Assembly (NCBI GenBank): GCA_900618795.1
Contig: UYJD01000012.1
Coordinates: 916,476 to 980,475 of the forward strand
Direction: 5' to 3'
Origin: Cyanodermella asteris
Lineage: Eukaryota; Ascomycota; Lecanoromycetes; Ostropales; Stictidaceae
Length of the DNA: 64,000 bases
Below, piece by piece: positions 57,931 to 64,000 of this stretch (position 1 is the first letter of the stretch; every line of letters begins with the position of its first letter). The notes beneath the pieces are model-generated. The model was given only the letters and a program-made list of their open reading frames with translations. It did not search any database and was not told the origin of the DNA. The position numbers and the translations under genes are program-made.

Positions 57931-59074
57931 GCCATTTTTGCCTTGCGGGCATCCTCCGACCAGTCGATTGGCAACGTCTTGGACTGCCGCGAGGGCTCGC
58001 ATGCGGAGAGACGCATAGGTGTCGAAGGTCGCGTGGTTATTCATTGGACGTCTATGGCATTGCTGCATTTCAATGTTCATCGGTAGAAGCCGATGAATGC
58101 AGCAAGGCGTGAGAGGGTGAGAGCATAGTGTAGCCAAGTAAACTTGATTTCCCTTGCATCAAGCTCATCAACTTTTGTGGATTCCCTTCACACGATCCGA
58201 AGTTAATCATAGATAAGCCTTCTAGCCCGGTAAGCTAGAAGACGAATCCCGACGCCTCTCCGTATCGTGCACGGTCGTCAACCTTGGTCCACACCAACCA
58301 CACCACTTGTGCAACCTGATGATTACATCACATCAACACAGATCGGCGGATCAGCCGACTGAAGATTCACTTCATCGACACATGTGCTTGCGATTTCGGT
58401 CACTTGTGGTTTGCAGATCCATAACGTTCAGACTCCACAGATGTAGCGTCACCAAAAAGCACCCACGAATCAATAAGCACCATTTCGGAACGAGGTGAGC
58501 TATGACCACGCCGCTGACCAGCTTACAGGTCATCCTGCGCTACTGAGTCTTTAGCTCAGCCTCAATCATCCTGCAAGATCGAGTTCAGGGAGGTTGCGGG
58601 AACGGCATGAAGGCGTGGAATGTCGAAATGCTTTCTTTGGACCGCCAGCCCCTTTGGGACGGCGGGAAAGAGGTTCCATGCTCCGGTCCACTATTTCTTA
58701 CACAGCCCCAAGTTTGAATGTCCAAGAATACAATACAGATGATGTGTTGTCTGATTGTAATTGCTATCCTCACTCCCTATCCTCCTGCCGCCTTTCTTCT
58801 TCGCGCCCGCCTCCGCAGCTGAGACATGGTCGAGCTGGCTTTCACATCGGACTGCCGTGAAAGTGGGATGGCAGTGCGGGGAGAGTACGATCTCGATCAA
58901 CTCAGCTGTATTGCTATCGAGTCATCAGTGGAGCGGCTAGAAGGCAGTATCTTCGATCTTCCCCTTCTTTTCCCAGGAGACAAGTTTGCATCCGTCCCCG
59001 AGTTCTGCGCCCCTCGTCCTGTTTTGACAGCTTCAGTCTGAAGTCTCAAAAGCGTTTGACCACAATCAATCTAG
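57931..59074. other. Intergenic region between precursor and first NCNCG-type gene
   Basis: 1.14 kb, no supported gene. Frames present are short, antisense to each other and without secretion or membrane features. Confidence 0.4.
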
Positions 59075-59851
59075 ATGTCTGGTACAATGTACCAAAGAGC
59101 CAGCTCGACAGCCTCGTCCGAGTCACTGCTCGACGACAAGGCTGGCTACCCACGACGAGCACCCCCAACCCACCGTCGCTGGCTCGCGAAATGCCTTCCT
59201 AGCAGCCAGCACAGATACTATTCCGAGTCCGTTCAGACCACCTCTCACGACCGCTCTCGCTACTGGACCTTTTTTGGCAAATTTTTCCTCACCATCTTCG
59301 CCTTCTGGGGCGTTCTAAGCTTGGTCTTCCAAAGCAAACAATACGTGGACAACCACAGACCCGTCAACTGCAACTGCGGCGCCTCCATCGCAGAAGCAAA
59401 GTCAATGGGCTGCAAATACGACTCAATGGCCGCCGCCTGGTTGCCCGAGGTCTGTCGCGACGACGAACTAAACGCCGAATTCAATCGCGAGGGCCCCGGG
59501 CCGAACGGCGAGTGGCCGTACTGGTCGGATCCGCATGCAAAACACCCTTTGACGCTTGACGATATGGCTTTGTTGGCAGATAGCGGTAAGCCGTTCTTCA
59601 CGACTTGGGACTGGCATGTTGCGCACTGCTTTGGCTTCTTCAAGAAGCAGATTCGCGGCGGGTTTTCGCCGGCGAGTTTGGGAACGACGGATCCTTTTGG
59701 TCATATAGTGCATTGTCGTGAGTGAATGCGCCAGTTTTTTCCAGCGGCTTGATTGTTGATGCTGATATTGATTGCAGAGGAGATTGTGCATGGCGACCCC
59801 AACAAGCTAGTCATGTCTGGTGTTGGGCTCAACGCATCTTCCTTCACTTAA
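59075..59851 (+). CDS. Divergent UstYa-like membrane protein with NCNCG motif, copy 3, two exons
   Basis: Join 59075..59717 and 59778..59851, 238 codons; the intron (60 nt, GTGAGT...TGCAG) follows the second motif's cysteine codon. A cytosolic N-terminus of about 65 residues precedes one membrane helix (KFFLTIFAFWGVLSLVF, about 69-85). The lumenal part has NCNCGASIAEAKSMGCKYD (about 98-116), AAWLPEVCRDDEL, GPGPNGEWPYW and two HxxHC motifs, HVAHC (181-185) and HIVHC (210-214). It ends VMSGVGLNASSFT. I read this as a UstYa-related subfamily because of the single N-terminal helix and paired HxxHC motifs; the extra cysteines distinguish it from copies 1 and 2. Biochemical role is inferred from context. 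Confidence 0.75.
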
Positions 59852-60172
59852 GGGGTCGTTTGCGCAACAGAGTCACGTCGCTATGGCGGAGAGAGAAAGA
59901 ATAAACGCCCTAACAACACTGTCTTTACTTCAAAGCACGGCATGGTAGATGAAAAAGACCCAGAAATTGATCTTATACTGGCCAATGAAGCTGTATTTAG
60001 TTCCTGGTGCTACCCCCGACGGCGCCCCTTGCCTCAGGCGCCACGAGACGCACGTTCTCTCACATGTTCCCTTACACATCCCTAACATGAGGCTAAGCAA
60101 GACTAGAGGAATTTTGTGGCATGTGGCATCATATTCATCAGTCTGTTGCGAACGGAAAAGCTCAAATCATGA
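59852..60172. other. Convergent intergenic region
   Basis: 321 bp between convergent copies 3 and 4; no coding signal. Confidence 0.35.
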
Positions 60173-60937
60173 CTAATGACCGGCAAGCTCATCGTTGGTG
60201 AATCTGAGCTTCTCGGCCCAATCGAAGAGCTTCTCAAAATCCCGACACTGATGTACCTGGCCAAAGCCGTCCGGGCTGCCTTCGTCGCTACCTCGGGCTC
60301 CACTGCCACCGCCGAATCTACCTCTGAACGGCTCGAGTGAGCTGTCTGCGGAGCAGATGACGCTTTCGCGTAGATAGTCGAGCCAGTGCTTTCCGTGGCT
60401 CTCGCTTTCCAACAATGTACCATCCAGCGCCGCATAGAACTCCTTGTGCAACAAATACAGACAATGCACCTGGTGAAAGGCAGCCACGCCGTATTTTCCA
60501 GATCCATCGTTCTCTCGCGCCAAAACGAAGTCTGCGACCACTCCTGCCTCTTGGAGCTTGTGGATGGATACAAAGTCGCCTCCAGCAGGGAAGTACTTCA
60601 TTCATGCCTCGTGCGTTTTGTTGCTTGGCGCCTTGCGATACATCGGTTCGATGTCATAGACTCGGCCAATATTGCCGAGAGGTGGGAGTTCAAGCTCTGG
60701 CAGATACGCTCTCAGGGTCGAGTGAGGAGAAGAGGTGAGCAAACCCAAGTATTAGTGGAGAGCAAATGTCAGGAGTACCAACAGTGAACATGCCAGGGCC
60801 ACTGCGAGAGCAAAAGCTCGGCTTCTGAGACGTTGGAATTCATGGGAGGTGGAATGCTCGGTGTGCTCGTGGGGGAGCATTATCTGCTCATCGTCACTCA
60901 GCAACAAGCTGCGTTTTTCACGATGATGGCGAGACAT
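60173..60937 (-). pseudogene. UstYa-like gene, copy 4, with two in-frame stop codons
   Basis: One continuous frame from 60937 to 60173 is interrupted only by TAA (60752-60754) and TGA (60602-60604). The first part gives a basic cytosolic start and a membrane helix (SRAFALAVALACSLLVLLTF). The middle contains APSNKTHEA directly before the TGA, at the site where copies 1 and 2 have the AW of their PSPELDAAW-type motif. The last part has GVAAFHQVHCLYLLHKE, with intact HQVHC, then HWLDYLRESVICSADSSLEP in place of a second HxxHC. It therefore looks like a member of the family with a lost conserved tryptophan position. An unusual splice pattern cannot be excluded for the TAA. Probably a decaying paralogue. 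Confidence 0.65.
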
Positions 60938-61888
60938 GCCAGGTCGATGGGCGAGTTTCAGTCAAAGACGGGGTCTGGCCACACGAGTACTCAGAGCATA
61001 CTTCTTTCACTTGGAGGAATAGATCCGGGTAAGGAAATTCGGGGCATAGACAACTACTGGATATTCAGACGAGACTCGTCACTGTTCGATCGGGGCCGGT
61101 GACTGCCACTGCGATCTCCGTCGAGGACAGTGGGAATAACAAAGGCAATCTTAGCCGCCATCCTCAGCCGACTTTTAACGTTTTTGAGTAGAGCTTTGGT
61201 ACACGGGATGAAGCATTGGGTCAGCCACGAGGCTGTGGTCCTTCAGTGCAACTGTCGTGGCCATGGATCATCGTGGGTGGATCACAACGACGCCAAAGTC
61301 AATCTCTGGAACCTGTGCGCATGAACGAAGTGGCCGCAAGTGCCAGGGAAGAAATAATAATGGCCATTTCAGGAGTGGTGTCAACCTTGCAGTCACGTGC
61401 GCTGCGGGACGGCGACCGAGCCGTGTTTTCTGCCAACTTTAACACCAACCCTGACGAAACTTTACCGTCGACTTTACTTTCCACTAGCAGGGGTGAGCGA
61501 CCGGTAGAATATGAAAGCTTGCTACCCGCACCCTATCCCGAATACTGCAGGGTCTCGCTTCAGTTCACTGGAGACGAGCACGTTTCCAATTGCCGAGCAA
61601 TGTCTTGAAGAGGCCAACACACCAGGCCAATGGCCGTGGCAGTAGTCAGCACTGTCAAGACCGATACGCACGCCACCGTTCGCGAGTTCGGGAAAGTTGC
61701 CCTGAGATAGTTGAACCAAGAACGCTTCACGACTGAGGAATGTGCGGGGCCATCGCGGACAAGGCCAGACGCACCCACCCAGACTTTTTTTTCTCAAGCC
61801 AGTTCTTCCCTTCGTAGCATTCAGTTTCTGTTTTTCTCTACATGTCTTCTGCTGTGTGCAATCAGCAAAGTGCTGGTTGCAATCCCTC
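60938..61888. other. Intergenic region between copies 4 and 5
   Basis: 951 bp. A 72-codon minus-strand frame at 61560-61778 has a basic start and a hydrophobic helix (VACVSVLTVLTTATAIGLVC) like a UstYa N-terminus, but no HxxHC motif follows on that strand, so I do not call a gene. A plus-strand stretch with QCNCRGHGSSW near 61250 weakly recalls the NCNCG motif and may be a relic. Confidence 0.35.
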
Positions 61889-62891
61889 ATGCCTTCGAAA
61901 GCGCTGTTCGAAGGCTCGAACGGAACGGGATACGAGAAACTTATTCAGGAAGACCGACCGCTCCACGACGAAAGGCAGAGGACAGCTGCTGTAGTCGAAG
62001 ATGTACCCTTGATACCCTCCAGAGATTCAAGCAAGAGCGAACTATCACAATGGACTGCCGGGCTCATACTGCTCTGCAAGACGGTCATCATCGGCCTGGC
62101 TTTCTGGGGCTCAATATCTCTCGTACAGCCGCTTCCGTCGGATAGGTGGTCAGCTCCAGGAGTCGTCGACTGCAACTGTGGGAACAGCATCGAGGAGGCG
62201 ATAGCCAAGGGCTGCAAATACGATGCCATGGCGACATCGTGGCTCCCACCTGCTTGCAGAGACGACGAATTGGCCGACGAGTTTGACCACGCCGGGCTGG
62301 GCCCGAATGGTGAATGGGGCTACTATGCCGACCCGCATGGCAATGTCAGCTACACCTTGGAAGAGGTAGCCATGCTCGCGGCGAACGAAAAAGATGAGGA
62401 TCGGGGTTTCTGGACAACGCATGAGTGGTATGTTGAGCGCCCACAATCTCTCTCCCGGCTGATTGGAATCCATACTGACCAGGTTTCGCAGGCATATTGC
62501 TCATTGCATGTTCTACTGGCGCAAAGAAAGCAGGGCTCGACTGTTCGGCAAGTCAGGCATTGAGCAAAGCTTCTCGGGAGAATACCATACAGATCACTGC
62601 AGAAGCATTCTCTTGAGTTGCCGGCCGCTGCAAGAGATCAATACGCTGTCCCATGTTGGGCTCAATTCAGACATTCAGGGCGATGCTACCTGGTCACTCT
62701 TGTCGCAAAATGATACAAGTTACGATTCAGTCCGGGACCGTAAATACCTGTTTGTGTTTTCATCTCAGACATATGTACATCACACTACTTATGCGAGCAA
62801 ATTTGGGCGATGTGAGCCGCCATACTGCCTCGTTCCTACTCGTCAAAGTCATAGTTGCTGGGGCCCGGGCGCACTCCTGTATGTTCCGTGA
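61889..62891 (+). CDS. Divergent UstYa-like membrane protein with NCNCG motif, copy 5, two exons
   Basis: Join 61889..62427 and 62492..62891, up to 312 codons; the intron (64 nt, GTATGT...TCGCAG) splits the Trp codon before the first motif. Paralogue of copy 3: one membrane helix (LILLCKTVIIGLAFWGSISL, about 59-78), DCNCGNSIEEAIAKGCKYD (about 94-112), TSWLPPACRDDEL, GLGPNGEWGYYADPH, then HIAHC (181-185, exactly as in copy 3) and HTDHC (212-216). The conserved end resembles SHVGLNSDI near residue 240; the frame then continues about 70 residues without resemblance to copy 3, so the true 3-prime end may be spliced or earlier. Its tail overlaps, antisense, the candidate second precursor. Confidence 0.72.
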
Positions 62892-63101
62892 GTATATCAA
62901 AGAGAAACAGTGGCAGAAGCTGTTACCTCGTCGATCAAAGCCTTGCGGAACAAGTTGGATAGTACCACTGTCGGTTTCTGGGCAATGCGTGAGCACTTTT
63001 ACCTACGAGGTTCATCTCGGCTTACCAGTCTCAACGGGAATCGCAAGAGCGTTAAATGTTCCCAGGAATGCGAAGAACATCGCCCACAAAGTGGTCTGCA
63101 T
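62836..63101 (-). CDS. Candidate second small secreted RiPP-type precursor, three exons
   Basis: Complement of 62836..62876, 62927..62977 and 63027..63101 (the exon 1 end is best read as 63026), 55 codons. Two introns of 48 nt (GTAAGC...CCCAG) and 50 nt (GTAACA...TACAG) have sizes like those of the main precursor. The signal peptide (MQTTLWAMFFAFLGTFNALA) and a short acidic pro region lead to one dibasic site, RR at residues 41-42. The 13-residue tail GVRPGPSNYDFDE follows, containing one Tyr and an acidic end as in the main precursor. The second intron begins right after the RR codons. It was missed by simple frame finding. No homologue is recalled; the exon model is inferred from splice signals and phase only. 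Confidence 0.45.
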
Positions 63102-64000
63102 GGTGAGCAGGTTTGTCGATTATGGCAGGGCACAATGAGACGATTATTCAAAGGTTGGAAGGATTAAATAGTGAAAATGACTGGGCGGCCGAAAAGTGCT
63201 GGCAAACCTCAAGGGCTCAGAATTGAGTAGCATCTATCACGATGGTAGATTGATACCGCACGTCCAACCATAGCCTTCCAGCACGATTCGGGCAGACCGA
63301 TTGCAGGCGCAGCGGTGCAGCAATCATCTACCTCACAGACATGGCGGTGGACTAGTACGACCCGTCTCATCCCGCCCGAAAATCGCACCTTGGATAGCTT
63401 CACCATCGCATGGCACCGTTGAACGCCAGCCAGCACACCAGTCTAAATAACGTTGATCGGCGGACGTGTACGCGATACAGCTCGGGGCACGGGGCTTGCT
63501 GGCGCGCCTGGTTGGTAGCTGAGAATCTCAACTTTAGCATTCCGGATTGAGCAGACTTCTCGTGAATGCATACGTGGGCTCAATCGTCAAACGTCCAAAC
63601 GTTAATCAGCATAAACTTGCATGCTCGTGCACACTTAGAGCCCCAGGACTGGGATTCGTGCGACCTGGCACTCTCTCAGCTCTCTCCGCTGTCCACATTG
63701 GGCGTAGCGCCAGGCTCATCTTTAACCGCTTCTGCACAGTCAGAGCTCGTGTCGTGAGCTAGTAAGCATACAGCGCTGGGAAAGTAGTGGAGGAAAGATG
63801 GTTAATAGCATCCCCTACTCTACACATGACGCCACGCGAAAATCTCGCCGGTATATGCTTTTTTTTCTGAGGTTATGCGTGGGTAGGGTTCTTTTGGTGG
63901 GCCTCTTATGTTGAAGATTCTCAGAGAACGTGGTCGTCTTACCGCTCATTTCAGATTCACAAGGCCTAAATTGAATTCAAGGATAGGATCTGTCACGGAC
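63102..64000. other. Right edge of window, no supported gene
   Basis: About 0.9 kb with short frames only. Upstream of the candidate second precursor, so it may contain its promoter. The RiPP-like cluster may continue beyond the edge. Confidence 0.4.

Noticed and set aside
61250-61290. QCNCRGHG stretch resembling the NCNCG motif
   Set aside because: Match limited to CNC; surrounding residues do not follow the family.
61560-61778. Minus-strand 72-codon frame with UstYa-like N-terminal helix
   Set aside because: No HxxHC motif follows on the strand; could be a relic but evidence is too thin.

Overview
The window is nuclear DNA of a filamentous ascomycete (Pezizomycotina, probably Dothideomycetes-like; the class is an inference). 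The evidence is compact genes with 48-90 nt GT-AG introns, CTAAC/CTGAC-type branch sites, and fungal-specific families such as TmpA-like flavoproteins, TOK potassium channels, ANXC4-type annexin and UstYa-like (DUF3328) proteins. There is no operon logic; neighbours are mostly divergent or convergent pairs.

Layout: 0.2-8 kb is a housekeeping block (NAA15, NAR1, SSZ1, RRP40). 8-18.6 kb is gene-poor. It holds an adenylate-forming ligase broken by an in-frame TGA and a Ty3/Ty1-type LTR copy around an assembly gap, with a 5-bp target duplication. 18.6-29.8 kb carries a TmpA-like membrane flavoprotein, MCM3, eIF5A (with a 10-nt micro-exon), VPS52 and a Cys-rich single-pass surface protein. 30-44 kb has an MFS transporter, a TOK1-type K+ channel, ubiquitin-L40 (start codon split by an intron, followed by a 7-nt exon), a YIPF-like Golgi protein, an AIF/AMID-like oxidoreductase, an RBR-type RING gene with an in-frame TAG, a second LTR copy in opposite orientation around a gap, and a secreted S10 carboxypeptidase. 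44.6-53.4 kb has an ANXC4-type annexin, DPB2, RMT2 and an unrecognised gene.

54-63.1 kb is the most interesting part: an apparent dikaritin-type RiPP locus (the ustiloxin/phomopsin/asperipin logic). It contains a 94-aa secreted precursor with four kexin-bounded repeats of the form TNIYPGVKYEGD. Around it are five UstYa-like genes with HxxHC motifs, two of them from a divergent NCNCG-containing subfamily and one carrying two in-frame stops. A candidate second, single-core 55-aa precursor lies at the right edge. The inferred pathway is secretion, Kex2 cleavage at KR, and oxidative crosslinking or cyclisation by the UstYa-like proteins. No methyltransferase, tyrosinase or dedicated transporter is visible, so the cluster may continue beyond 64 kb or be minimal.

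Nonsense codons occur only in three accessory genes (ligase, RBR protein, one UstYa-like gene), while the housekeeping genes read intact. This suggests birth and death of accessory genes. All functional assignments are by recognition of motifs and family resemblance; no search was run.
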